Both the position numbers and the translations under genes were made by a program. This document shows, piece after piece, positions 16,884 to 25,555 of a stretch of DNA of 64,000 nucleotides (the stretch's first letter is position 1; each line of letters opens with the position of its first letter). The DNA comes from Tissierellia bacterium (GTDB lineage Bacteria; Bacillota; Clostridia; Tissierellales; Peptoniphilaceae), in assembly GCA_012519495.1 (NCBI GenBank), contig JAAYQA010000084.1, forward strand, positions 23,320-87,319. Direction: 5' to 3'. The notes beneath the pieces were generated by a model that was not told the DNA's origin, ran no database searches, and saw only the letters and a list, made by a program, of their open reading frames with translations.

Positions 16884-18095
16884 TTATTCTCCGATTTGTT
16901 TTTGCAGCTCTTCCATTGCCCGCTGCAGCTGAATATCGGTATCTATAAACTCCGGTCCGAAGGAAAGTACCTCTTCCGGCGGGGCTACTTCAATATCCGG
17001 CACGACACCGATCTCATGGATTTTTCGTTCTTCCGGTGTGTAGTATTCGCTGACCGTCAGTTTAAAACCGCTGCCGTCATCCAAGGGAATAATGCGCTGC
17101 ACAATGCCTTTGCCAAATGAGGTCTCTCCGATAATCGGCGCACGTTCATAGTCCTGTATGGCGCCGGCGAGTATCTCCGACGCCGACGCAGAGCCCTTGT
17201 TGATGAGTACCGTCATGGGAATGGCATCCATTTTTCGATCCGAACGCTCTACCACTTCCTGTCCGTTTTTTGTGCGGGTAATCACAACCGGTCCTTCCGG
17301 CAGTAGATCATCGGCAATGGCCAGCACCGAATCCAATAGTCCCCCGGGATTGTTGCGCAAGTCCAGTACAATGCCTTGGGCACCCTGTTCTTTTATTTCT
17401 TTTAGCGCATTACTGAAATACCGGTCGGTATTCTCATCAAAAGAGGAAATGGCCAGATAACCGATCGTATCGTTCAGCATTTCGCCCTGTGCGGAGATAA
17501 TATTGATGATCTCCCGGGTAATTTCCAGATCAAATTCTTCCGGCGGGCGCTCCGGGGAAAGTCGGCGGATCGTGATGTTCACATTGGTGCCGGCCTCGCC
17601 CCGCATTTCTTTTACCGCAGCGTCCATTTGGTCGCCGGTGTATTCTGTGCCTTCTATTTTGATGATTTTGTCGCCCGGTTGGATCCCGGCCCGTTCACCG
17701 GGGGTATCGCGTATCGGTGCGACAACCGTGATCAGATTGTCTTCTTCACCGGGTGAAACCGTAATGCCGATACCGCCGAAGCTGCCCGCATTGTCTTCCA
17801 TCAGCGCGGTAAATTCATCGGCGTTCATATATTGGGAATAAGGATCCTCCAGCGAAAGAAACAAGCCCTTGAGCATCCCTTCATTCATTTCTTCTTCCGT
17901 TGTATCAAAAAGATAATTCTGCTGGATAAAAGTTTTCAAATATTCCGCTTTTTCCAGCGTTTGTCCGGTATCGGTATCAACGCCTTCGGGGATTACGGCA
18001 TCCCGGTATTCCCATTCGGCCCGGGCCTGTCCGAGCTGATACCCTCCATATAAAGCCAAAAGAATCAATAGCATGGCAGCGATTCGGTTTTTCAC
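16884..18095 (-). CDS. C-terminal processing peptidase (S41, CtpA-like)
   Basis: 403 residues from the GTG at 18095, favoured over an in-frame GTG at 18104 that touches the AAAGG ribosome site. An N-terminal hydrophobic segment serves as signal or anchor. The PDZ domain (about 85-170) begins FGGIGITVSPGEED and contains AGIQPGDKIIKIEG. The protease domain has the Ser/Lys dyad: Ser in NKGSASASEILAGAI and Lys in SFGKGIVQRI; VLDLRNNPGGLLDSVLAI is the family core. Extracytoplasmic protease. In Firmicutes CtpA-type genes often lie next to ftsEX and an M23 hydrolase, as here, with a small membrane protein between. Confidence 0.93.
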   Translation of the reverse strand: MKNRIAAMLLILLALYGGYQLGQARAEWEYRDAVIPEGVDTDTGQTLEKAEYLKTFIQQNYLFDTTEEEMNEGMLKGLFLSLEDPYSQYMNADEFTALMEDNAGSFGGIGITVSPGEEDNLITVVAPIRDTPGERAGIQPGDKIIKIEGTEYTGDQMDAAVKEMRGEAGTNVNITIRRLSPERPPEEFDLEITREIINIISAQGEMLNDTIGYLAISSFDENTDRYFSNALKEIKEQGAQGIVLDLRNNPGGLLDSVLAIADDLLPEGPVVITRTKNGQEVVERSDRKMDAIPMTVLINKGSASASEILAGAIQDYERAPIIGETSFGKGIVQRIIPLDDGSGFKLTVSEYYTPEERKIHEIGVVPDIEVAPPEEVLSFGPEFIDTDIQLQRAMEELQKQIGE

Positions 18096-18131
18096 ACACT
18101 TCACACCTTTCTCATCCTGATTATATCCGTT

Positions 18132-18641
18132 TTATTGGTTTGTGAACAGAGTACCGGAAAGCAACATCGCTAAACCGAAATACAAAAGCCATACCGCAAG
18201 AGCAATACACATACTGATGAAAAAACGCGTAAACGGTTTGAACAACGGTATGCGGGAAAGGATACTGATCCCCCACATGCCCGCAAAGGCCAACAGCAAG
18301 GGAATGAGACCTGCCTGCGTATAGACCGGCAGCATTAAACACAGGGAAAACCACGGAACCACCCAAATGGGAAACGCCTCCAGGGCTTGTACCGGGCGCC
18401 GGTAGCTCTGCGATATCCCGTCCATTACGATATCCACATACGGCCCGTGCACCAATAGTTCAAACGTGTGCCCCTTATAAGAAAACGAAAGCACATCTCC
18501 GGTCAGGATCCGAAACGCTTTGTTCTTCTCCAGAAGGACATGGCCTTCCGCCTCCAGACGCAAGTGCGTTTGCAAGCGATTCATTTGCAAATGTATCGGT
18601 ACGGTCTTTTTTCCGATCTCAATCATCCAGGTTTTATTCAC
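18132..18641 (-). CDS. Membrane protein of unknown function
   Basis: 169 residues from a GTG at 18641 (AAGGAAG upstream). Residues 1-80 look like a soluble beta-rich region (TVPIHLQMNRLQTHLRLEAE, then VLSFSYKGHTFELLVHGP) and three or four helices follow from about residue 90. It lies between the M23 hydrolase gene and the S41 protease gene. I do not recognise the family. Confidence 0.6.
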   Translation of the reverse strand: MNKTWMIEIGKKTVPIHLQMNRLQTHLRLEAEGHVLLEKNKAFRILTGDVLSFSYKGHTFELLVHGPYVDIVMDGISQSYRRPVQALEAFPIWVVPWFSLCLMLPVYTQAGLIPLLLAFAGMWGISILSRIPLFKPFTRFFISMCIALAVWLLYFGLAMLLSGTLFTNQ

Positions 18642-18652
18642 ATCGGCTTCCT

Positions 18653-18686
18653 TCCCAAAAAAAAAGCTGCTTCCTAAGAAACAGCT
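18653..18686 (-). terminator. Terminator after the M23 peptidase gene
   Basis: Minus-strand stem AGCTGTTTC/GAAGCAGCT (18686-18678 with 18673-18665, one G-T pair) with loop TTAG, then a run of more than eight Ts. It closes the ftsE-ftsX-M23 operon. Confidence 0.85.
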
Positions 18687-18695
18687 CTTGTATTC

Positions 18696-20024
18696 CTACT
18701 GCAGGTAATTCATCGGATTGACTTTTGCTCCGTTCAGGATGACTTCAAAGTGCAGATGCGGGCCGGTCGACAAACCGGTGTTTCCCACTTCTCCGATCGA
18801 TTGTCCCTTTTCCACCCACTGGCCCGAACTGACATAAAAAGCGTTCATATGACCATAGAGCGTGACCATGCCGTTTCCGTGGTTAATCATCACGCAGTTG
18901 CCATAGCCGCCATTCCAGGCAGAGAGTATCACGGTGCCGGACTGTGCGGCAACCAGCGTACTGCCGGTAGCTGCTCCTACGTCAATCCCTGTATGGTGAT
19001 GGTAGACGCCCGAAATCGGGTGAATGCGTCCGCCAAAGGTGTCGGTAATGCGATACGAAGCCGGTACCGGCCAGGCCAGTCCGTCTCCTACCGAAGCGTA
19101 ATCCGGCGTCGAATCCAGATTGTTTTGTGCCTGTGCGGCACGCTCCTGGGCTTCTAATTTGGCTCTTTCCGCTTCATCGGCTGCAGCGGCTTCCGCCTCT
19201 CTGGCGGCCTGCTCGGCTGCGATGCGGGCGGCTTCGGCTGCGGCGGCTTCTTCTTCCAGCCGACGTTTTTCAGCCGCAATCCGCTCAGCTTCAATGCGGG
19301 CTTCTTCGATCAGTTCGGCGATGCGTCCTTCCGCTTGCTGAAACTCAGCGGTCAGCACATCGATCAGTTCTTCCTGATCATTGATCTGGCTTTGCAGCTG
19401 TGAAACATAATTGCCTTTTTCTTCCGAAACAACTTCCAGCGCCTTCTTTTCTTCCTGCAGTTCCGTTTCCTTCTCCAGAAGTTCCGCTAAATCCCGGTCC
19501 AGATTCTTTTTAACCGTTTCCAGTTTTTCCCGGTCGCTTTTTAAAGCCTCAATCAGACTGGTATCGTAGTCCGCCAAAGACTGCATCATCTGACCACGTG
19601 TCAAAAGCTCCGACAGATTCTCCGAACTTAAAAGAACCTGCATATAAGAACCTTTGGGGCTCTTGAACATGACATTGACACGCTCGGCAAAGAGTTTTTC
19701 ATTTTCTTCTATACGCTGCTCCAGCCGGCGGATTTCCTGTTTGTTTTTCTCGATATTATCGTTTAAAACGGAAATCTCACCTTCAATGACGCGTATGTTC
19801 TCGTCCAGATTCGTGATCGTGGCGTCCAATTCCGCAATCTCATCCAGAACGCTGTTTTTCTCCGATTCTTTAATCTGTATGCTTTCTTGTGTTTCATTCA
19901 TTTTTTGCTGGCGTTTTTCGTTTTCCTGACGCAGCGTATCGATACTGTTCGCAAACACAGGAGTGACCGGCCCAATCAGCAAAATGAAAGCCAATACGGC
20001 CGCGATTCCTTTTTTGTGCTGCAT
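18696..20024 (-). CDS. Murein hydrolase activator/M23 peptidase (EnvC/PcsB-like)
   Basis: 442 residues. Signal peptide (hydrophobic core about 8-22, cleavage near VFA-NS). A long coiled coil runs from about 28 to 290; its last third is an Ala/Glu/Arg-rich helix (AEAARIAAEQAAREAEAAAA). The C-terminal LytM domain (about 330-440) has the zinc-ligand pattern HHHTGIDVGA, YGHMNAFYV and GPHLHFEVILNG, complete enough to be catalytic, unlike true EnvC which is degenerate. Immediately downstream of ftsX, the arrangement seen for peptidoglycan hydrolases controlled by FtsEX through their coiled coil. Secreted and acting at division or elongation sites. Confidence 0.9.
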   Translation of the reverse strand: MQHKKGIAAVLAFILLIGPVTPVFANSIDTLRQENEKRQQKMNETQESIQIKESEKNSVLDEIAELDATITNLDENIRVIEGEISVLNDNIEKNKQEIRRLEQRIEENEKLFAERVNVMFKSPKGSYMQVLLSSENLSELLTRGQMMQSLADYDTSLIEALKSDREKLETVKKNLDRDLAELLEKETELQEEKKALEVVSEEKGNYVSQLQSQINDQEELIDVLTAEFQQAEGRIAELIEEARIEAERIAAEKRRLEEEAAAAEAARIAAEQAAREAEAAAADEAERAKLEAQERAAQAQNNLDSTPDYASVGDGLAWPVPASYRITDTFGGRIHPISGVYHHHTGIDVGAATGSTLVAAQSGTVILSAWNGGYGNCVMINHGNGMVTLYGHMNAFYVSSGQWVEKGQSIGEVGNTGLSTGPHLHFEVILNGAKVNPMNYLQ

Positions 20025-20041
20025 ACTTTATCCCCCTTGTC

Positions 20042-20959
20042 TTAAATCCTGCGGTACTTGCGAAGCGAAAACAAACTCCCAAGCATCCCCACACCGGCTC
20101 CCATGACCGCGAATATGATGACAAATTCCTTGCGTATCAGCAGTGGATGCATCATCTGGCTGGATGAAAGCTGAAAAAACTGTTCACTGTACCGTTCAAA
20201 CAATTCCCGATATCCCAAATAGATAAGCAGAAATGCGACGGCAGCTCCCACCAATCCGAAGAGCATACCTTCAATAACGAACGGGCCTTCGATCATGCCG
20301 GATCCTGCGCCCACATACCGCATAACTTCGATCTCTTTTTCCCTTGCCACCACGGTCAGTTTGATCGTGTTGGAAATGACGAAAAAGGAAATCAGAACCA
20401 GCGCGGCTACCACAATAATACCGGCATATTGTACCGTGCGTGAAATCGCTTCAATCCGGTCAATCAAATCCTGCGAATAATTGACCAGGTCCACGCCCGG
20501 CATCGTTCGGATGTCTGATACAAACTGGTGCGATTCGTTAATATCAGCCAGAACAACTACATAATACGGTTGAAATGCACCTACCATACCTTCCAGAAGA
20601 TAGCCTTTTTCTTCCCAGGAGTCCTTGAAGATCTCATAAGCTTCTTCTTTCGTATAAAATCTGAGTTCGGCAATCCCCGCGTCATCACGCAGATGATCAT
20701 CGACGGCTTTTGCGTCTTCTGCCGTGATTTCTTCCAAAAGAAAGATCGTAATATCGCCGACACTTTCCTGCGTATCCCGCATAAAAATATTGATATTCAG
20801 CAGGATTAAAAGCATGGCACCCAGCATCAAAAGCATAGTCGTTACAGAAAACACCGATGCAAAACCCATTCCCTTATGCCGCCAAACGCCTTTGATTCCG
20901 TCGCGGATGATATTCTTTCCGATTCTAAGCCTGGACAGAATACGCACCCCCTTCTTCAT
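20042..20959 (-). CDS. ftsX: Cell division protein FtsX
   Basis: 305 residues from the ATG at 20959; the start lies inside the 3' end of ftsE (35-nt overlap) without a clear ribosome site, so a downstream GTG at the fifth codon is also possible. First helix after KGVWRHKGMGFASVFS, then a large external loop (about 60-165) that contacts the coiled-coil hydrolase, then three helices with the family stretch VVAREKEIEVMRYVGAGSGM. FtsX transmits FtsE ATPase activity through the membrane to its hydrolase partner, here probably the next gene. Confidence 0.93.
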   Translation of the reverse strand: MKKGVRILSRLRIGKNIIRDGIKGVWRHKGMGFASVFSVTTMLLMLGAMLLILLNINIFMRDTQESVGDITIFLLEEITAEDAKAVDDHLRDDAGIAELRFYTKEEAYEIFKDSWEEKGYLLEGMVGAFQPYYVVVLADINESHQFVSDIRTMPGVDLVNYSQDLIDRIEAISRTVQYAGIIVVAALVLISFFVISNTIKLTVVAREKEIEVMRYVGAGSGMIEGPFVIEGMLFGLVGAAVAFLLIYLGYRELFERYSEQFFQLSSSQMMHPLLIRKEFVIIFAVMGAGVGMLGSLFSLRKYRRI

Positions 20960-21617
20960 CGCGTACAAGGTGCCCGCTGTGCAGCTCCAGCACGCGCTTT
21001 CGCATGCGGTTGACGATATCGGAAGCATGGGTGGCCATAAGAATGGTGGTACCCGTATTGTTTATATCGCGCAATGCCCGAAGAATTTCCCATGAGGTGT
21101 CCGGGTCTAAGTTTCCCGTCGGCTCATCCGCAATCAGTAAAGCCGGATTGTTCACCATGGCCCGCGCAATGGATACGCGCTGGCGTTCTCCGCCTGAGAG
21201 CTGATTCGGATAGGATCCTGCTTTTCTCGTTAAATCCACCAGTTCCAGAACATCGGCTACTTTTCGTTTGATCTGCGCGTTCGGATAACCGAAGATCTCC
21301 AGCGCAAAGCTGATATTATCGAATACGGTCCGATCGTCCAGCAAACGAAAGTCCTGAAAAACCACACCCATACTCTGCCGGTGTCTTGGAATGCGCCGGG
21401 CACGAATCGATGCTACATTGTTTCCCTGATAGAGCACCTTCCCGAAATTGGGAACTTCTTCCCGGAGCAACAGCTTGATTAAGGTGGATTTACCCGCTCC
21501 CGATTCTCCGATCAGAAAAACAAATTCTCCCGGAGCAATATGAAAGCTCACATCATCGAGCGCACGAACCTGATTTTTATAGACACGGGAGACATTTTGA
21601 AATTCGATCAAATTCAT
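20925..21617 (-). CDS. ftsE: Cell division ATP-binding protein FtsE
   Basis: 230 residues. Walker A GESGAGKSTLIKLLLRE, Q-loop VFQDFRLLDDRTVFDNI, signature LSGGERQRVSIARAM, Walker B LLIADEPTGNLDP and H-loop LMATHASDIV, all intact. RVYKNQVRALDDVSFHI is the usual FtsE N-terminus. ATG at 21617 with GGAGGCG. Cytoplasmic ATPase driving FtsX; first gene of the operon. Confidence 0.96.
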   Translation of the reverse strand: MNLIEFQNVSRVYKNQVRALDDVSFHIAPGEFVFLIGESGAGKSTLIKLLLREEVPNFGKVLYQGNNVASIRARRIPRHRQSMGVVFQDFRLLDDRTVFDNISFALEIFGYPNAQIKRKVADVLELVDLTRKAGSYPNQLSGGERQRVSIARAMVNNPALLIADEPTGNLDPDTSWEILRALRDINNTGTTILMATHASDIVNRMRKRVLELHSGHLVRDEEGGAYSVQA

Positions 21618-21673
21618 CGCCTCCGGTTCTTGTGTACGCGCAAAAATAGCGCGTTACACACGTTATCGGGAAT

Positions 21674-21682
21674 ATTATACCA
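21674..21682 (-). promoter_or_regulatory. Extended -10 promoter of ftsE
   Basis: TGGTATAAT on the minus strand, an extended -10, about 57 nt before the ftsE start. Upstream is a tandem repeat GTTACAAAAA(T/C) (21688-21709 region) whose complementary strand offers TTGTAA as a -35, spaced rather long. Weak -35 but good -10. Confidence 0.6.
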
Positions 21683-21766
21683 TAAAGTTACAAAAATGTT
21701 ACAAAAACATTGCAAAATTCCAACAAATTTATAATTAATCTTTTTTAAGCGCCTTTTTTTTCTGGT

Positions 21767-21790
21767 TCGGTATTGCTATACTGATACCGA
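21767..21790 (+). promoter_or_regulatory. Promoter with overlapping inverted repeat ahead of the folate genes
   Basis: TCGGTAT (21767-21773) and ATACCGA (21784-21790) are perfect inverted repeats ten bases apart. Between them lies TGCTATACT, an extended -10. A protein on this palindrome would cover the -10, so it looks like an operator. The leader to the next start codon is only about 15-20 nt. Confidence 0.5.
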
Positions 21791-21800
21791 GGTGGTTATG

Positions 21801-22373
21801 ATGAAGGCTCTTAAGAAAGAACTTCGTGATTCAATGATACGAAAACGGGACGCTTTGCCCGAAGAGAAACGAAAAGAATATACGGAGATTATAACAAATT
21901 GCATCTTATCGCAAGAAGAAGTGAAAAATGCAAAAGGCATTTTTTGTTTTGTCGGTTTCGGATCGGAACCGGATACAAGGAAACTGATTCAAACCCTGCT
22001 TACAGACGGAAAACGGGTCTTTATACCCAAAACAGAAAAAGGGAATCCCGTTATGAAGATGGCGGAAATCCGTTCTTTGAATGAATTGGAAATCGGACAT
22101 TACGGCATCCTCTCTCCCAAAGAAGACCACGCAAACTGGGGTGAGCGCTCCGATGCAGATGTGGTTCTCGTACCGGGCGTCCTTTTTGACAAACGCGGGT
22201 ACCGTATCGGTTACGGAGCTGGGTTTTATGACCGCTTTCTCGCAGGCAGCCCGGCGCCTTACAAATTGGCTGTTGGCTATTCCATGCAGGTTGTAGACAG
22301 CGTACCTGTGAACGAGTTCGATATTCCTGTCGACGCTTTTATCAGCGAGATGGGGATTCGGCATTTTGATTGA
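21801..22373 (+). CDS. 5-formyltetrahydrofolate cyclo-ligase
   Basis: 190 residues from the ATG at 21801 (the GAGGTGG site is too close to the ATG at 21798). It converts 5-formyl-THF to 5,10-methenyl-THF with ATP, recycling folate. Family features: KKELRDSMIRKRDALPEEKR at the N-terminus, the ATP/folate site VVLVPGVLFDKRGYRIGYGAGFYDRFLA, and VPVNEFDIPVDAFISE at the end. The next gene starts two bases after its stop. Confidence 0.93.
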   Translation: MKALKKELRDSMIRKRDALPEEKRKEYTEIITNCILSQEEVKNAKGIFCFVGFGSEPDTRKLIQTLLTDGKRVFIPKTEKGNPVMKMAEIRSLNELEIGHYGILSPKEDHANWGERSDADVVLVPGVLFDKRGYRIGYGAGFYDRFLAGSPAPYKLAVGYSMQVVDSVPVNEFDIPVDAFISEMGIRHFD

Positions 22374-22374
22374 T

Positions 22375-23562
22375 ATGAACGCGCGCATAACAGGAACCCG
22401 GGCAATGGGCATCCGGCTTCCGATTATTAAAAAAGGAAACGATCTGGCTGCATCCGTCGTCGATGCTCTTGCCCGGGGCATGGAAAACGGTGAGTTCACA
22501 CTGAAAGACCGCGATATTGTTGCCGTCACGGAATCGATTTTAGCCCGTTGCCAGGGAAATTTTGTAAATCTCTCTACGGTAACAAAAGAACTGCAGACTA
22601 AATACAAAGAAGGCATCGGCGTTGTCTTTCCGGTCCTGTCAAGAAACCGCTTTTCGCTCATATTGGAAGCGGTCATCCGGACCGGTCTGCCCGTAACCGT
22701 CGTTCTTACCTACCCCACCGATGAAGTCGGCAATCAGCTGATGCATGTGGAAACCCTGATCGATCACAATATCAACCCCTATACCGACGTATTCACGGAA
22801 GAAGAGTACCGGAAAATGGCAGGTGCATCCTTCCATCATCCGTTTACCGGGATCGACTATGTACAGCTCTATAAGGACATGGGGATCGATGACAATGTGA
22901 CGCTGGTATTCTCCAATGACCCTGTTGCCGTACTGCAATACACCGATGAGGTCCTGGTAGCCAATATTCACGACCGGCACAATGTGAAGCGAAAGCTTTT
23001 GGAAGCCGGCGCCAAAACCGTGTACGCACTGGACGAAATCTGTGCCACCCCGGGAGAAGAAGGCTATAATCCGATGTTTGGCCTCTTGGGGTCCAATCTG
23101 TCTTCCGACAAGCAGCTCAAACTCTTCCCCCGTGATTCGGAGGAATTCGTGTTTTCTTTGCAAAAGCGCCTGTATGACCGCTTTGGCGTTAAGATGGAAG
23201 TCATGGTCTATGGAGACGGTGCCTTCAAAGACCCGGTCGGAAAAATATGGGAACTGGCCGATCCGGTCGTATCGCCCGGCTTTACCCGCGGACTGGAAGG
23301 CATGCCGAGCGAACTTAAACTGAAATACGTAGCCGATAACGAATTTGCGCACCTGGAAGGAGAAGATTTGGGTCTTGCGATGCGCGAAAAAATCAAAGAA
23401 CGAGGCACCCATCCGGTCGGACAAAAAGAGAGTGTCGGAACAACGCCACGTCATATTACCGATCTGTTGGGCAGTCTGGCCGATCTTGTAAGCGGTTCCG
23501 GTGACAAAGGAACCCCCGTTGTATTGGTGCAGGGTTATTTCGACAATTACGCGACCGAATAA
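22375..23562 (+). CDS. CofE-like glutamyl ligase (coenzyme F420:L-glutamate ligase family)
   Basis: 395 residues from the ATG at 22375; a TTG at 22366 overlapping the previous gene is an alternative. The protein fits the F420-0:gamma-glutamyl ligase family (PF01996): LKDRDIVAVTESILARCQGN, VFPVLSRNRFSLILEAVIRT and a C-terminal GTPRHITDLLGSLADLV. Family members attach glutamate to F420, but no F420 genes are seen here and most Clostridia lack F420, so the acceptor may be something else. The tight coupling to a folate enzyme raises a pterin or folate acceptor as a possibility; that is inference. Longer than archaeal CofE (~250). Confidence 0.75.
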   Translation: MNARITGTRAMGIRLPIIKKGNDLAASVVDALARGMENGEFTLKDRDIVAVTESILARCQGNFVNLSTVTKELQTKYKEGIGVVFPVLSRNRFSLILEAVIRTGLPVTVVLTYPTDEVGNQLMHVETLIDHNINPYTDVFTEEEYRKMAGASFHHPFTGIDYVQLYKDMGIDDNVTLVFSNDPVAVLQYTDEVLVANIHDRHNVKRKLLEAGAKTVYALDEICATPGEEGYNPMFGLLGSNLSSDKQLKLFPRDSEEFVFSLQKRLYDRFGVKMEVMVYGDGAFKDPVGKIWELADPVVSPGFTRGLEGMPSELKLKYVADNEFAHLEGEDLGLAMREKIKERGTHPVGQKESVGTTPRHITDLLGSLADLVSGSGDKGTPVVLVQGYFDNYATE

Positions 23563-23574
23563 AAGGAGTCGTCT

Positions 23575-24831
23575 ATGAACGATGCTGTGATGGAACGATT
23601 AAAGCAAGCAGAGCCGGTTTTTTACCCGAACCCGCATTATGATCCGAAACAGATCCGCAAACAGGCAGATCCCAAGGTAGACGATGCTGCAAGGCGGCTG
23701 GAACGTTTCGCCCCGTTTCTTTCCCTGGCGTTTCCGGAAACCGAAACCTATAACGGAAAAATCGAAAGCCCGCTGGTACATGTGCCGCATTTGGCACACA
23801 GGTTGCGCGCCATGCATCCTTTTGCCGGGACTTTGTGGCTGAAAGATGACGCCCGTCTGCCTGTATCCGGTTCGATCAAAGCGCGCGGCGGCATTTATGA
23901 AGTCCTGCTCTTTGCCGAGCAGATCGCTCTGTCGCAGAATAAAATCACCACCGATTCCGACTACGCTGTATTTCAGGATCCTGCCATGCAGGCCTTTCTC
24001 TCAAACTATGAAATCTCGGTCGGTTCAACAGGCAATCTGGGTCTTTCCATCGGCATAATGGGACGCGCATTGGGTTTTCGGGTGACTGTGCATATGAGTG
24101 CCGATGCAAGACAATGGAAAAAGGACATGCTTCGTTCCATCGGCGCCCGGGTCATTGAATATAAAAGTGACTATGAAGAGGCGGTACGCTGCGGAAGAGA
24201 AGAAGCGGAACGTTCCGCCCATACGCATTTTGTCGACGATGAAAACAGCGAAGATCTCTTTCTCGGCTACGCGGTGGCCGGTATGCGGCTGAAAGAACAA
24301 TTGCTGGCAGAAAACCTGACTGTAGATGCATCCCATCCCCTGTTTGTCTATCTGCCCTGCGGAGTCGGCGGCGGACCGGGCGGTGTAGCCTACGGCATAC
24401 AAAACGCAATGGGGCCACATGCCCATTGTCTGTTTGTGGAACCCGTACAGGCTCCCTGCATGCTTCTTTCCATCCTGACGCAAACCCACGGCAAACGGAG
24501 CGTGAAAGACATCGGTCTGCACGGCAAAACCGAAGCAGACGGCTTGGCGGTCGGGCGCGCCTCCACCCTCGTCAGTCAGAAGATGACACCGCGTTTGGAC
24601 GCCCTCTTTACAACAGATGACGCCTCCCTTTATACCCATCTGCGTCTTTTGTATGAGACCGAAGGCCTGTTTATCGAACCTTCGGCCGCCTCCACGTTCG
24701 CCGGTCCCTCTCTTGTGCAGACCTGGGGGCAGTATCCCGCAGAAAGCCTGCACGGCGCCAATCATATACTCTGGGCCACCGGCGGCGGTATGGTACCTGA
24801 AAAAGAACAACGGGACTTTTTGGCCCGTTAA
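23575..24831 (+). CDS. dsdA: D-serine dehydratase
   Basis: 418 residues. PLP enzyme turning D-serine into pyruvate and ammonia. The lysine that holds PLP is in VSGSIKARGGIYEVL; the phosphate loop is YLPCGVGGGPGGVAYG and the substrate loop VGSTGNLGLSIGIMGRALG. The first 70 residues match the DsdA-type N-terminal extension (NPHYDPKQIRKQADPKVDDA) rather than shorter threonine dehydratases. AAGGAG before the ATG; third gene after the two glutamyl/folate genes and cotranscribed with them. No dsdX or dsdC is near; the alanine racemase at 29-30 kb shows D-amino acid metabolism elsewhere in the window. Confidence 0.92.
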   Translation: MNDAVMERLKQAEPVFYPNPHYDPKQIRKQADPKVDDAARRLERFAPFLSLAFPETETYNGKIESPLVHVPHLAHRLRAMHPFAGTLWLKDDARLPVSGSIKARGGIYEVLLFAEQIALSQNKITTDSDYAVFQDPAMQAFLSNYEISVGSTGNLGLSIGIMGRALGFRVTVHMSADARQWKKDMLRSIGARVIEYKSDYEEAVRCGREEAERSAHTHFVDDENSEDLFLGYAVAGMRLKEQLLAENLTVDASHPLFVYLPCGVGGGPGGVAYGIQNAMGPHAHCLFVEPVQAPCMLLSILTQTHGKRSVKDIGLHGKTEADGLAVGRASTLVSQKMTPRLDALFTTDDASLYTHLRLLYETEGLFIEPSAASTFAGPSLVQTWGQYPAESLHGANHILWATGGGMVPEKEQRDFLAR

Positions 24832-24834
24832 CGC

Positions 24835-24870
24835 AAAAAGAGCGGCATTCGTTGGAATGCCGCTCTTTTT
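24835..24870. terminator. Strong bidirectional terminator after dsdA
   Basis: AAAAAGAGCGGCATTC (24835-24850) pairs perfectly with GAATGCCGCTCTTTTT (24855-24870) across GTTG. It also ends the convergent PII operon. Confidence 0.95.
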
Positions 24871-24886
24871 ATCGATTTCTATGGGA

Positions 24887-25555
24887 TTAGATAACCGGTT
24901 CTTTCACCATACCGACGGCGTTGTCCACATTCAGAATAAACATCATACCGTTGCCGGGTTCTTCAATCTTCATATCTTCCGCAATGGTTTTTGCAATATG
25001 TTTCGCATCTTCGGTGGGTGCAATCACCATGAGTATTTCCTTTTCCGGTTCTACTTGAATATTGAAAAGCATTTTCTTTTCATGGATCCCGGCACCCCGC
25101 GCATGGATCAGTGTGCCCCCGCGCGCTCCGGCGCGTTCGGCGGCATCCATGACATCGTCCGCCTTGTCCTTGTCTACTATGGTAAAGATCGCTTTATAGG
25201 TCACTTCTGCCTCCTTGTCGATTTCACTTGCGTTTAATCCACTGCCTGCCATACCGAATGATCGCATAATGTCGATGGCAATCAGTATGCCTGTATTCTT
25301 TTCCTGCAGCTTGTATTCATCGATCGCCATGCGAAAAAAGGCATCTTCGTCTTCTTTCGGCACAATCAGCATCGCAATTTCTTTTTTTACCTCATCGATT
25401 CCCAGCCATTGTAGAACCCGGTTTCGGGCGGTTCCGTGACCGAGAAAGATCGTATGGCCGGTGTTTCGGATTTTTTCTGCCGAACGGCAAAACGGAGTTG
25501 CGAGTCCGTGCTGCAACACCGCAAGAAGCATGGTGCTGTCGCTATTTGTCAGCAT
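24887..25555 (-). CDS. Tandem PII (GlnB)-like protein
   Basis: 222 residues that divide into two ferredoxin-like PII modules: residues 1-105 (GHTIFLGHGTARNRVLQWLG, then KKEIAMLIVPKEDEDAFF) and 115-222 (AIFTIVDKDKADDVMDAAER, a T-loop-like GARGGTLIHARGAGI, and the C-terminal EPGNGMMFILNVDNAVG). Classical PII proteins are ~112-residue single domains that trimerise, bind ATP/ADP/2-oxoglutarate and gate a membrane partner. The signalling tyrosine of GlnB is not present. The gene overlaps the DUF1538 membrane gene by 14 nt, so it very likely regulates that protein. Effector unknown. Confidence 0.8.
   Translation of the reverse strand: MLTNSDSTMLLAVLQHGLATPFCRSAEKIRNTGHTIFLGHGTARNRVLQWLGIDEVKKEIAMLIVPKEDEDAFFRMAIDEYKLQEKNTGILIAIDIMRSFGMAGSGLNASEIDKEAEVTYKAIFTIVDKDKADDVMDAAERAGARGGTLIHARGAGIHEKKMLFNIQVEPEKEILMVIAPTEDAKHIAKTIAEDMKIEEPGNGMMFILNVDNAVGMVKEPVI

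Noticed and set aside
18132..18641. Possible FtsEX-system accessory (small membrane protein between the M23 and S41 genes)
   Set aside because: A terminator stands before it and no known domain is seen, so I left it unnamed.
22639..23454. Open frame of 271 codons on the minus strand opposite the CofE-like gene
   Set aside because: Composition unlike protein and no ribosome site; the plus-strand gene is well supported.
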